Source: Bradyrhizobium sp. CCGE-LA001 (lineage in GTDB: Bacteria > Pseudomonadota > Alphaproteobacteria > Rhizobiales > Xanthobacteraceae). Taken from it: 64,000 nt of DNA. A model generated the notes under the pieces. That model was given only the letters and a program-made list of their open reading frames with translations, did not search any database and was not told the DNA's origin. The stretch is taken from positions 3,155,501 through 3,219,500 of the forward strand of contig NZ_CP013949.1 of the NCBI RefSeq assembly GCF_000296215.2, read 5' to 3'. The position numbers and the translations under genes were made by a program. Positions 46,336 to 53,825 of this stretch are shown one piece after another (positions within the stretch are counted from its first letter, which is position 1; every line of letters starts with the position of its first letter).

Positions 46336-47013
46336 ATGCATATCGAACCAGGATTGGTGACGGGCGCCAAGCTCGCATTGAGTTACGCAACCGGCATCGC
46401 CGCAGGCGGCGTTGCCTTGAAGCTCGCAGTCGAAACCGTGCGCGAGCAGGGCATCGGCTCGTTCGCCGCGCGGACACTGGCCACGACGGCCCTCGTGTTC
46501 GTCTTCTTCGAGATCCTGCCGCACTTCCCGGTCGGGGTGTCAGAGGTGCACTTCATCCTGGGCTCGACCTTGTTCCTGCTGTTCGGCGCTGCGCCCGCCG
46601 CCTTCGGTCTCGCCTTTGGCTTGCTGCTTCAGGGCATGCTGTTCGAGCCGGTGGACCTGCCGCAATACGGCATGAACGTCACCACGCTGCTGGTGCCGCT
46701 GTTCGCGATCCAGGCGATTGCCACGCGCATCATTCCGCGCAACACCGCCTATGTCGATTTGAAGTACGGTCAGGCACTGGCGCTGTCGACCACCTATCAA
46801 GCGGGTGTTGTCGCCTGGGTGGCGTTCTGGGCGCTCTATGGCTCAGGCTTCGCGATGAGCAACCTCGCCGACATCGCGACCTTCGCGGCCTCCTATGCGC
46901 TGGTCATCGTGATCGAGCCGCTGGCTGATCTTGCCGTGCTAGCATTGGCGAAGTCCGTGCGCGGCGTCACCGCGCCCGGCTTGGTCACCCCGCGCCTGCA
47001 CAACGCGGCGTAA
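46336..47013 (+). CDS. cbiM: CbiM-type cobalt transporter S-component (energy-coupling-factor permease)
   Basis: 225 residues with a strong AGGAAGGA upstream. It begins MHIEPGLV, close to the MHI(M)EG start of CbiM/NikM, where the free N-terminus and His2 hold the metal. About six hydrophobic helices follow (TLATTALVFVFFEILPHFPV, HFILGSTLFLLFGAAPAAFG, LVPLFAIQAIATRI). HFPVGVSEVHFILGS fits the family core. CbiN, CbiQ and CbiO are not next to it, so it either uses shared ECF components encoded elsewhere or works alone. The B12 riboswitch ahead supports cobalt rather than nickel. Confidence 0.85.
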   Translation: MHIEPGLVTGAKLALSYATGIAAGGVALKLAVETVREQGIGSFAARTLATTALVFVFFEILPHFPVGVSEVHFILGSTLFLLFGAAPAAFGLAFGLLLQGMLFEPVDLPQYGMNVTTLLVPLFAIQAIATRIIPRNTAYVDLKYGQALALSTTYQAGVVAWVAFWALYGSGFAMSNLADIATFAASYALVIVIEPLADLAVLALAKSVRGVTAPGLVTPRLHNAA

Positions 47014-47035
47014 GAGATCCAGCGAGGGGCGGCCG

Positions 47036-47809
47036 GTGCGGCCGCCCTTTGCGCTCGTCATGCTCACGCTCTCCTTGATAGGCATCGGTTGCGGCGATCC
47101 CGGGCAGCTCACGCGCGCCGCAATCGCCGCCATCAACGCGGCCGATCTTGTCCTGATCCCGCGCAAGGGGACGGCGAAATCCGACCTTGCGGATTTGCGG
47201 CGGACGATCTGCGCGGACGTGCTCACCAGCGACAAGACGCGCATCGCCGAGTTCGATCTTCCGGTGCGGGACGCGGGCGAGGCGGATTATCGCAAAGGCG
47301 TGGATGATTGGCACGATGCGGTCGCCGCGACCTGGTCGCAGACGATTGCAGATCATCTCGAAGGCGATGGCAAGGTCGCGTTGCTGATCTGGGGCGATCC
47401 TTCGCTCTATGATTCCTCGCTGCGCATCGCACGGCGGCTCCATCCGTTGCCTGATATCGAGGTCGTGCCCGGGATCACCTCGATTCAGGCGCTGTGCGCG
47501 GCGCATGCGCTGCCGCTCAACGACATCGGCGAGCCGTTCCTGGTCACGACGGGCCGCCGCCTGCGCGAAGGCGGCTGGCCGCAGGGCGTCGACACCGTCG
47601 TGGTGATGCTCGATGGCGGCACGGCCTTTCAGTCGCTCGATCCGGCCGGTCTTCACATCTGGTGGGGCGCCTATCTCGGCATGCAGGATCAGATCATCTT
47701 GTCCGGCGCGCTGGCCGAGGCCGGTCCGCGCATCGTCGCGCTGCGGCAGGCAGCGCGCGAGCGACACGGCTGGATCATGGACAGCTACATTCTCAAGCGC
47801 CTGACGTAA
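47036..47809 (+). CDS. cobF: CobF, precorrin-6A synthase (deacetylating)
   Basis: 257 residues from a GTG at 47036 with GAGGGG upstream; an ATG at 47060 is the alternative. It methylates C1 of precorrin-5 and releases acetate, a step limited to the aerobic pathway. SLIGIGCGDPGQLTRAAIAA, VLIPRKGTAKSDLADLRR, LLIWGDPSLYDSSLRIA and VVPGITSIQALCAAHALPL are typical. It is separated from the other ring methylases and lies between cbiM and cobT, behind riboswitch 2. Confidence 0.94.
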   Translation: MRPPFALVMLTLSLIGIGCGDPGQLTRAAIAAINAADLVLIPRKGTAKSDLADLRRTICADVLTSDKTRIAEFDLPVRDAGEADYRKGVDDWHDAVAATWSQTIADHLEGDGKVALLIWGDPSLYDSSLRIARRLHPLPDIEVVPGITSIQALCAAHALPLNDIGEPFLVTTGRRLREGGWPQGVDTVVVMLDGGTAFQSLDPAGLHIWWGAYLGMQDQIILSGALAEAGPRIVALRQAARERHGWIMDSYILKRLT

Positions 47810-47819
47810 GCGAGGCAGC

Positions 47820-48872
47820 ATGCTCCCCGAATGGGTCTTTCGACAGTGCCCCGAAATCTCCGCGGCTCATCGCGAGGCGGCAGTGGCGCGGCAGGCGCAA
47901 CTGACGAAGCCGACCGGCGCGCTCGGGCGGCTGGAGCAGCTCGCCATCGAGCTTGCGGGCCTGCAAGCAACGGAGCAACCGCGCGCCGCGCGCGTGCCGA
48001 TCATCGTCTTCGCCGGCGATCACGGTATCGTCGCGCAGGGCGTCTCGGCCTATCCGCAGGAAGTGACCATCGCCATGATGGCGAATTTTGCCTCCGGCGG
48101 CGCCGCGATCTCGGTACTGGCGCGCGAGCTCGGCTCCAGCCTGGAGGTGGTCGACGCCGGCACGCTGGCGTCAGAGGAGATGACGGGCGTCGTCACGGAC
48201 AAGCCGCGCTCCGGCACGCGTGATTTCAGTGTCGAAGCTGCGCTCACGCCTGTCGAGCTGGCATTCGCAGTCGACGCGGGTCAACGCGTCGTCGCGCGCG
48301 CAGCCGCCAATCAGCCTGATCTGCTGATCTTCGGCGAAATGGGCATCGGCAACACCACGGCGTCGGCCGCGATTGCGGCAAGCCTGCTCGGCATCAGTGC
48401 CGAGGAAATCGCCGGCAGCGGCACCGGCATCGATGCCGCCGGCCGCGCTCACAAGGCGCGCGTGATCGACGCCGCGATCGCGCGCCATGGCATTGCGGGG
48501 GCGTCGCCCGAAAAAATCTTGCGCGCGGTCGGCGGTCTCGAGATCGCGGCGATCTCAGGCGCGATCATCGCAGCCGCGCAAGCCCGCATTCCCGTTTTGA
48601 TCGACGGCTTCATTGTCTCGGTCGCAGCGCTGGCAGCGGTGCGGCTCAACCCGTCGTGCCGGCCGTTCCTGCTGCCGTCGCACCAATCGGCGGAGCAGGG
48701 GCATCGGCTGGTGCTGCGCGCGCTCAACGTTCAGCCGCTGATCAGCCTCGATCTCAGGCTCGGCGAAGGCTCCGGCGCTGCCATCGCATTGCCGCTGGTG
48801 CGCCTCGCCTGCAGCCTCCACAACGGCATGGCGACATTCGCGCAGGCCAACGTGCCGGATAGGCCTAGCTGA
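47820..48872 (+). CDS. cobT: CobT (CobU), nicotinate-nucleotide:dimethylbenzimidazole phosphoribosyltransferase
   Basis: 350 residues. It makes alpha-ribazole phosphate from the BluB product. VARQAQLTKPTGALGRLEQL, VFAGDHGIVAQGVSAYPQEV, FGEMGIGNTTASAAIAASL and, near the end, LDLRLGEGSGAAIALPLV with the catalytic glutamate are present. The name follows Salmonella (P. denitrificans CobU); it is not the cobaltochelatase CobT. The last eight bases overlap the end of the phosphatase gene on the other strand. Confidence 0.95.
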   Translation: MLPEWVFRQCPEISAAHREAAVARQAQLTKPTGALGRLEQLAIELAGLQATEQPRAARVPIIVFAGDHGIVAQGVSAYPQEVTIAMMANFASGGAAISVLARELGSSLEVVDAGTLASEEMTGVVTDKPRSGTRDFSVEAALTPVELAFAVDAGQRVVARAAANQPDLLIFGEMGIGNTTASAAIAASLLGISAEEIAGSGTGIDAAGRAHKARVIDAAIARHGIAGASPEKILRAVGGLEIAAISGAIIAAAQARIPVLIDGFIVSVAALAAVRLNPSCRPFLLPSHQSAEQGHRLVLRALNVQPLISLDLRLGEGSGAAIALPLVRLACSLHNGMATFAQANVPDRPS

Positions 48873-49437
48873 CACGCTGATTGACGGAAACGACGCGCCA
48901 GCCGCTCGCGAGCCGATCGATCCGGCTGAGCGACAGCGGATCGATCACGAAGCGGAGCGCTGCCGCGGGCGTGAGATCGAGCGCGATGCACAGCGCCGCG
49001 CGGATCGTGCCGGAATGCACGACGAGCGTCGCCGAGCCCGGGCCGATCCGCGAGAGTCCAAGCCGGACACGCGCGACCTGATCCTCAAAACTCTCGCCGC
49101 CCGGCGGCCGCCCGCGCGCCGGATCGCGCCAGAACCGCGCATAGGCCTCCTCGCCCTCTGCGCTGATGTCGTCATGCCGACGGCCGGTCCATTCGCCAAA
49201 ATCCTGCTCGCTGAATTCAGTCATCAACTCGGGCACGAGCCCCAGCGCCTGCGCGGTCTCGACCGTGCGCCGCGACGGGCTGGCATAGCTCGCGGCGTCT
49301 TTCGGCAGGCGCTGCCGTAGGGCCTGCAACTGCGCGAGATCGCCGAGATCAGCCGGCGCGTCGGCCGCATGGATCGTCCCCTTGATGCCGTCGACCGGCG
49401 CATGCCGTATCAGCCAGAGGAAGGTCTCACCTTCCAT
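48865..49437 (-). CDS. Histidine phosphatase family protein, probable alpha-ribazole phosphatase
   Basis: 190 residues from the ATG at 49437, with TTGGAGA upstream. The phosphohistidine motif is LIRHAPV near residue 8. FSEQDFGEWTGRRHDDIS holds the usual second region and LVVHSGTIRAAL carries the second catalytic histidine. In enteric bacteria a protein of this class (CobC) removes the phosphate from alpha-ribazole phosphate. Here it faces cobT and lies beside riboswitch 3, so that role is likely, though the family is broad. The third base of the RHG motif codes Ala instead of Gly, as in some CobC proteins. Confidence 0.8.
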   Translation of the reverse strand: MEGETFLWLIRHAPVDGIKGTIHAADAPADLGDLAQLQALRQRLPKDAASYASPSRRTVETAQALGLVPELMTEFSEQDFGEWTGRRHDDISAEGEEAYARFWRDPARGRPPGGESFEDQVARVRLGLSRIGPGSATLVVHSGTIRAALCIALDLTPAAALRFVIDPLSLSRIDRLASGWRVVSVNQRVS

Positions 49438-49491
49438 GTGCTCGTCTCCAAGGAAGTTGGTCAGTGTGGCCACAGCGCCTCAACTCGCACA

Positions 49492-49520
49492 TTGACTCTG
49501 TCTCCACGGCAATCCTAGAT
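49492..49520 (+). promoter_or_regulatory. Promoter for riboswitch 3 and the TonB-dependent receptor
   Basis: TTGACT at 49492-49497, a 17-base spacer, and CTAGAT at 49515-49520. The -10 differs by one base from the alphaproteobacterial consensus CTATAT. Transcription would begin near 49527, which is exactly where the first helix of the riboswitch starts (gacgg). Confidence 0.6.
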
Positions 49521-49524
49521 GCTC

Positions 49525-49706
49525 GCGACGGTTTTCCCGAGAGGGAATGAAAAGGGAATGCGGTGCGGGGCAGATTGTCCCCAATGCCGCGGCTGCCCCC
49601 GCAACTGTAAGCGGTGAATCCTTCGTCGGAAAGCCACTGGGTCCTCGGTCCCGGGAAGGCGACGAAGCGGTCACGACCCGCGAGCCAGGAGACCTGCCGT
49701 CAGCCG
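49525..49706 (+). promoter_or_regulatory. Cobalamin riboswitch 3 (leader of the TonB receptor-PepSY pair)
   Basis: Blocks in order: AAAAGGGAATGCGG, GCGGCTGCCCCCGCAACTGT with AAGCGG, AAAGCCACTGGGTCC, CCCGGGAAGGCGA, and the B12 box GCGAGCCAGGAGACCTGCC at 49680-49698. The closing helix can form from gacgg near 49528 and ccgtc at 49697-49701. It is the best consensus match of the three. The receptor start lies about 122 bases further on. Confidence 0.95.
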
Positions 49707-49827
49707 TGGTCACACGCGAAGATGTCGGTCGGGGAGTACAGACATTCGGCTTCATCGGACGGCTGACAAGCCCAGGATGAGACCTCGTTCGCGGTGACGT
49801 GCCACTGACGTCATACCGAGGCCCAAC

Positions 49828-52179
49828 GTGTCTTCCATCCCTAGTGCACGACTCCGCAAGTTCCTGTTCGCCTCTGCATCCCTTACGTGGCTCGCCCTTG
49901 TCGATATGCCGACCGCCCTGGCGCAACAGGCGCGCGAGCTGCTGCCGCCGGTCGAAGTGTCGCCCGCTCAATCCCGCAAACAGGCAAGGCCAGTCGGTCG
50001 GGAGGCGCAGAGCGCAAGCCGTGCGCCTGCGCGCCGGCCGGCAACCGCAGCACCAAAGCCCGTCGTCCCGACTGCCGCGGCGCCAACGCCGCTCAACTGC
50101 AATGCGGTGGCTGAAAGCGCCTCGCGGCTCGGCCTTACGGTGCGGCAGACCCCCGCGACCGTCGAGGTGATCTCGGCCGAAACCATGCGCGAGCAGGGCT
50201 ATCGCACCGTGTCCGAGGTGGTGCAAGGCGCGGTCGGCGTTACCTCCGGCGACAACCCGGCCGAACCTTCGGCCTTCTCCATGCGCGGCTTCACCAACAG
50301 CCAGATCAACACGCTCTACAACGGCATCAAGATCGGCCCGCAGAACATGACCTCGCGGATCGTCGACACCGCCAATCTGGAGGCGGTGGAATTCCTGAAA
50401 GGCCCGGCCTCGCTGATGTCGGGCGAGGGCGCGGCCGGCGGCGCCATCAACTTCGTCACCAAGCAGCCGTACACCGGACCTGTCAGGAACGAAGCCAATT
50501 TTTCATGGGACACGCTGAACTCGTTCCGCGCGCATTACGGCTCGGGCGGCAGCACCAATGTTCAAGGCCTTGACTACCGCTTCGACATCAGCCGCTCCAC
50601 CCTCAACGGGTTTGCCGACGACACCAACGTCAAGACTTTCGGCACGTCCGGCCAGCTCAACTATAGCGTCTCCGACAGCCTCAAGATATGGGGCGCGATC
50701 GAGTACCGGGAGGATCGCTCGAAAGCCTATTGGGGTGCACCGCTGGTGCCGGTCGCCTATAGCGGCTCGCATGCCACGAGCGGCATCGTCTCCGGCAATT
50801 ACGTCTCGAACTACAACGGAACCAATCTCGGGCCCGTCACCATCGACGACCGCACCTTCAACACCAACTACAACGTTCTCGACAACCGCAACGTCGCGCA
50901 GGAGGTCTGGCTGCGCGGCGGCTTCGAGCTGAAGCTGGCGCCTGACCTGACGCTGAAGAACCAGGCCTATGGCTATGGCGCGGAACGGACCTGGTTCAAC
51001 AACGAGATCCAGGCCTTCAACTCCACCACCAACCTGGTCGATCGCGAGCGCTTCTATGTCGCACACAGCCAGCGTCTGGTCGGCAACATCACCGACCTGA
51101 TCTGGGATGCGAATATTGCAGGCTTCGACAATCGGCTGGTGACGACGCTCTCGTCGAGCTATCTCGATTTCGTCAGGCCGGGCGCCGCAAACTTTCCCAG
51201 CGATTCCGTTTCGCTGGTCGATCCCAACCGTGGCTTTTACGGCCTGCTCACGACACAGCAGCAGACGGCGCGCATCGACAATCAGGCGCTGTCGTTCGAG
51301 GACCGGCTGAAGCTGACGCGCAGCTTCGCGCTGATCGGCGGCTTGCGCGTCGAGCATATCGGGCTCAATCGCAATTCGACCGACGTCAACGGCCTGGTGA
51401 AGGCGGGCTTTCCCTTCACGAAAGACTGGGCACCGGTAACGGGACGCATCGGCTACACCTGGGAGGCCATTCCCGGCCTGACCTTCTACAGCCAATACGC
51501 CACCGGCGCCGACGTCGCAGCCAACAACATCTTCCTGCTCACGCCCACTCAGCCGCTCGATCTGACCACCGCGCGCACCTACGAGACCGGCGTCAAGCAC
51601 CTGTTCTGGGACAACAGGGCAGAGTGGTCGTTCTCCGCCTACGACATTCTGCGCAAGAACGTCTATGCCGCGGCCGGCGGCATGCAGCTCAACATCGCGG
51701 GCCGGCAGGAATCCAAGGGCGTCGAACTCGCCGCTTCGGTGCGGCCGATCGAGCCGTTGCGGCTGTGGGGCAACATCGCCTATGTCGATGCGCGCTATGC
51801 CGACTACAATTTTGTCGGCGGCTCGTTCTCCGGCAACACGCCGCCGAACGTGCCGCGCATCGTCGCGAACGCCGGCGCATCGTACCGATTTTTCACGCCC
51901 TGGCCGCTGGAGCTCGGCATCATCGGCCGCCACGTCGGCGACCGTTACAACACGGACGCCAACGTCGTGACGATGAAGGCCTACTCGGTCGCCGAAGTCT
52001 ATGCCTTCGTCGACATCCCCAGAACCGTGTTCAATGCCGTCGACCAGGCCCGCCTGACGTTCCGCGTGCGCAACATCACCGACAAGCGCTACGCGATCTG
52101 GGGCGATCCATTCTATCCCGATCAGATCCTGCTCGGCGCGCCGCGGACCTATGAGATCTCGGCGGCATTCAAATGGTGA
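49828..52179 (+). CDS. TonB-dependent outer-membrane receptor under B12 riboswitch control
   Basis: 783 residues from a GTG at 49828. A signal peptide ends near ALAQQ, a TonB-box-like LLPPVEVSP follows, then an Ala/Pro-rich linker. The plug spans about residues 100-215 (TVRQTPATVEVISAETMREQ, VEFLKGPASLMSGEGAAGGA). A 22-strand barrel ends in the aromatic YEISAAFKW. The plug and barrel resemble FhuA-type siderophore receptors more than BtuB. The B12 riboswitch upstream indicates that it imports cobalamin, another corrinoid or a cobalt chelate. The next gene, a PepSY protein, begins 12 bases after its stop. Confidence 0.9.
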   Translation: MSSIPSARLRKFLFASASLTWLALVDMPTALAQQARELLPPVEVSPAQSRKQARPVGREAQSASRAPARRPATAAPKPVVPTAAAPTPLNCNAVAESASRLGLTVRQTPATVEVISAETMREQGYRTVSEVVQGAVGVTSGDNPAEPSAFSMRGFTNSQINTLYNGIKIGPQNMTSRIVDTANLEAVEFLKGPASLMSGEGAAGGAINFVTKQPYTGPVRNEANFSWDTLNSFRAHYGSGGSTNVQGLDYRFDISRSTLNGFADDTNVKTFGTSGQLNYSVSDSLKIWGAIEYREDRSKAYWGAPLVPVAYSGSHATSGIVSGNYVSNYNGTNLGPVTIDDRTFNTNYNVLDNRNVAQEVWLRGGFELKLAPDLTLKNQAYGYGAERTWFNNEIQAFNSTTNLVDRERFYVAHSQRLVGNITDLIWDANIAGFDNRLVTTLSSSYLDFVRPGAANFPSDSVSLVDPNRGFYGLLTTQQQTARIDNQALSFEDRLKLTRSFALIGGLRVEHIGLNRNSTDVNGLVKAGFPFTKDWAPVTGRIGYTWEAIPGLTFYSQYATGADVAANNIFLLTPTQPLDLTTARTYETGVKHLFWDNRAEWSFSAYDILRKNVYAAAGGMQLNIAGRQESKGVELAASVRPIEPLRLWGNIAYVDARYADYNFVGGSFSGNTPPNVPRIVANAGASYRFFTPWPLELGIIGRHVGDRYNTDANVVTMKAYSVAEVYAFVDIPRTVFNAVDQARLTFRVRNITDKRYAIWGDPFYPDQILLGAPRTYEISAAFKW

Positions 52180-52191
52180 GGCCGTGAGCGC

Positions 52192-53643
52192 ATGATGGGC
52201 GTGATCGTCCTGTTGCACCGCTGGCTCGGGATCGCGTTCTGCCTGCTGTTCGCGATGTGGTTCGCGACCGGAATCGTGATGCACTTCGTTCCGTTTCCGT
52301 CCCTGACGGAAGCCGAGCGATTTGCCGGGCTCGCGCCCCTCGATGGCAGCGAAACCAGGGTATCTGTCGCAGACGCCGTGGCGGCGAGCGGCATCGCGGA
52401 TGCCACGCGTGTTCGGCTGATCCAGCGGAGCGATGGTGCGGTCTATATCGTGTCGGGACCATCCCGTTCGCGCGCGGTCCATGCTTCCGACGGCCGGGAT
52501 GCATCGGTGACATCCGGCGATGTCGTACTCACCATTGCGCAAGTTCATGCCCGACAGCGCGGGCGCGACGCCGCACGCGCCGCGATCGTCGCGCGATCGG
52601 ACTACGATCATTGGAGCGTGCCGAACGGTTTCGATCGCCACAGGCCCCTGTTTCGCGGCGCTCTCGGCGATGCCGCGGGAACGGAATTCTACGTCTCGTC
52701 GCTGACCGGCGAGGTCGTCCTCGATACGACGCGCAGCGAGCGCGGCTGGAATCTCGTCGGCAGCGTGCTGCACTGGATCTATCCGACGGTTCTGCGCAGC
52801 AATTGGTCTCTTTGGGACCGTGTGGTCTGGACCTTGTCGCTGCTGGCCCTGATCGCGGCCGTGCTGGGGACGGTGCTCGGGATCGCGCGGGTCAGGTTTC
52901 GCAACGGGCAGATCTCCACGCCTTACCGCGGCTGGCATGCGCTGCATCACCTGATCGGCCTCGCAGCGACGATCTTCGTCCTATCCTGGATCTTCAGCGG
53001 CTGGCTGTCGATGGATCACGGCCGGCTGTTCTCACGCGGGCAATTGACTCCGACTGAGGCCGGTGTGTTCGACGCCGCGCCATCGTGGAGCGATGCCGCA
53101 TCGCTCGAGCGGCAAGCAATATCGCCGTCGGCGCGCGAGATCGAATGGTTCGCCTTCGGCGGCCATGTCTATCGGCGCGATCGGGTCGCGCTCGGCCGCC
53201 AGACGTTGATCGGGGCAGGGGATGCGCCGCGTGATGGACCGGCGGGATTCCTCGGCATGTACGAGGTTCAGGCACTTGCGGGGCGCCTTGCAGCCGGATG
53301 CGGCACGCCGTTCGCCCTCCTTGATGATGACGACTATCCGGCGCGATCCACAATGCCGGGTGCACCGGTCTACCGCATGCATTGCGATGGCGGCCTCTGG
53401 TTCGACATCGATGGCGCCGACGGGCGCGTGCTGCAAAGGCTGGATGCGTCGCGACGGGCTTATCGCTGGGCCTACAGCGCGCTGCATACGTTCGACGTTC
53501 CGGCCCTTTTGGCACGCCCATTTCTGCGCGACGTCCTGATCGTCGGCCTCTGCACGGTCGGGCTGGTGTTCTCCATCACCGGCATCGTCATCGGCTGGCG
53601 CCGCTTGCGCAATCGGACAATCCCCAAGAGGAAAAAGCCCTGA
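52192..53643 (+). CDS. PepSY-associated membrane protein paired with the TonB receptor
   Basis: 483 residues from the ATG at 52192 (a second ATG follows at once). Four membrane segments are visible: residues 5-30 (LHRWLGIAFCLLFAMWFATG), about 205-230, about 245-270 and 445-470. Between them lie two large periplasmic loops of PepSY type (SLTGEVVLDT, FDIDGADGRVLQRLD). Conserved histidines sit at membrane edges (LHRWLG, ALHHLIG, ALHTFDV), as in PepSY_TM proteins thought to move electrons for siderophore reduction. It shares the B12 riboswitch with the receptor. A role in reducing or releasing the imported corrinoid or metal is inference. Confidence 0.85.
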   Translation: MMGVIVLLHRWLGIAFCLLFAMWFATGIVMHFVPFPSLTEAERFAGLAPLDGSETRVSVADAVAASGIADATRVRLIQRSDGAVYIVSGPSRSRAVHASDGRDASVTSGDVVLTIAQVHARQRGRDAARAAIVARSDYDHWSVPNGFDRHRPLFRGALGDAAGTEFYVSSLTGEVVLDTTRSERGWNLVGSVLHWIYPTVLRSNWSLWDRVVWTLSLLALIAAVLGTVLGIARVRFRNGQISTPYRGWHALHHLIGLAATIFVLSWIFSGWLSMDHGRLFSRGQLTPTEAGVFDAAPSWSDAASLERQAISPSAREIEWFAFGGHVYRRDRVALGRQTLIGAGDAPRDGPAGFLGMYEVQALAGRLAAGCGTPFALLDDDDYPARSTMPGAPVYRMHCDGGLWFDIDGADGRVLQRLDASRRAYRWAYSALHTFDVPALLARPFLRDVLIVGLCTVGLVFSITGIVIGWRRLRNRTIPKRKKP

Positions 53644-53737
53644 CCCGGCGCGCGGGACGATGCGCCGTTTGCTCACGGCAGCGTCAGCCAGGACGCGCGA
53701 GTCCCACCCCAAATCGCGCTGGCGAAGGCGGAATTAG

Positions 53738-53753
53738 TGGCATACCATTTGCA
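53738..53753 (+). promoter_or_regulatory. Sigma-54 promoter match for the peptide-type ABC operon
   Basis: TGGCATACCATTTGCA fits the sigma-54 consensus TGGCAC-N5-TTGCA with correct GG-to-GC spacing. Only the C of GGCAC (T here) and the base before TGG are off. It lies in the 182-base gap after the PepSY gene, 72 bases before the ATG of the binding protein, a normal distance. I did not find an obvious enhancer-binding palindrome upstream. Confidence 0.6.
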
Positions 53754-53825
53754 AGCCAATGGGCTCTGGTTTCACCCGCCCTTGGCCAATGATGGCCGAC
53801 ATCACGGCAATAATGGGAGGACTTC

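Noticed and set aside
49828..52179. Calling the receptor BtuB
   Set aside because: The riboswitch suggests a corrinoid link, but the plug and barrel look FhuA-like and no BtuFCD lies nearby, so only the family is named.
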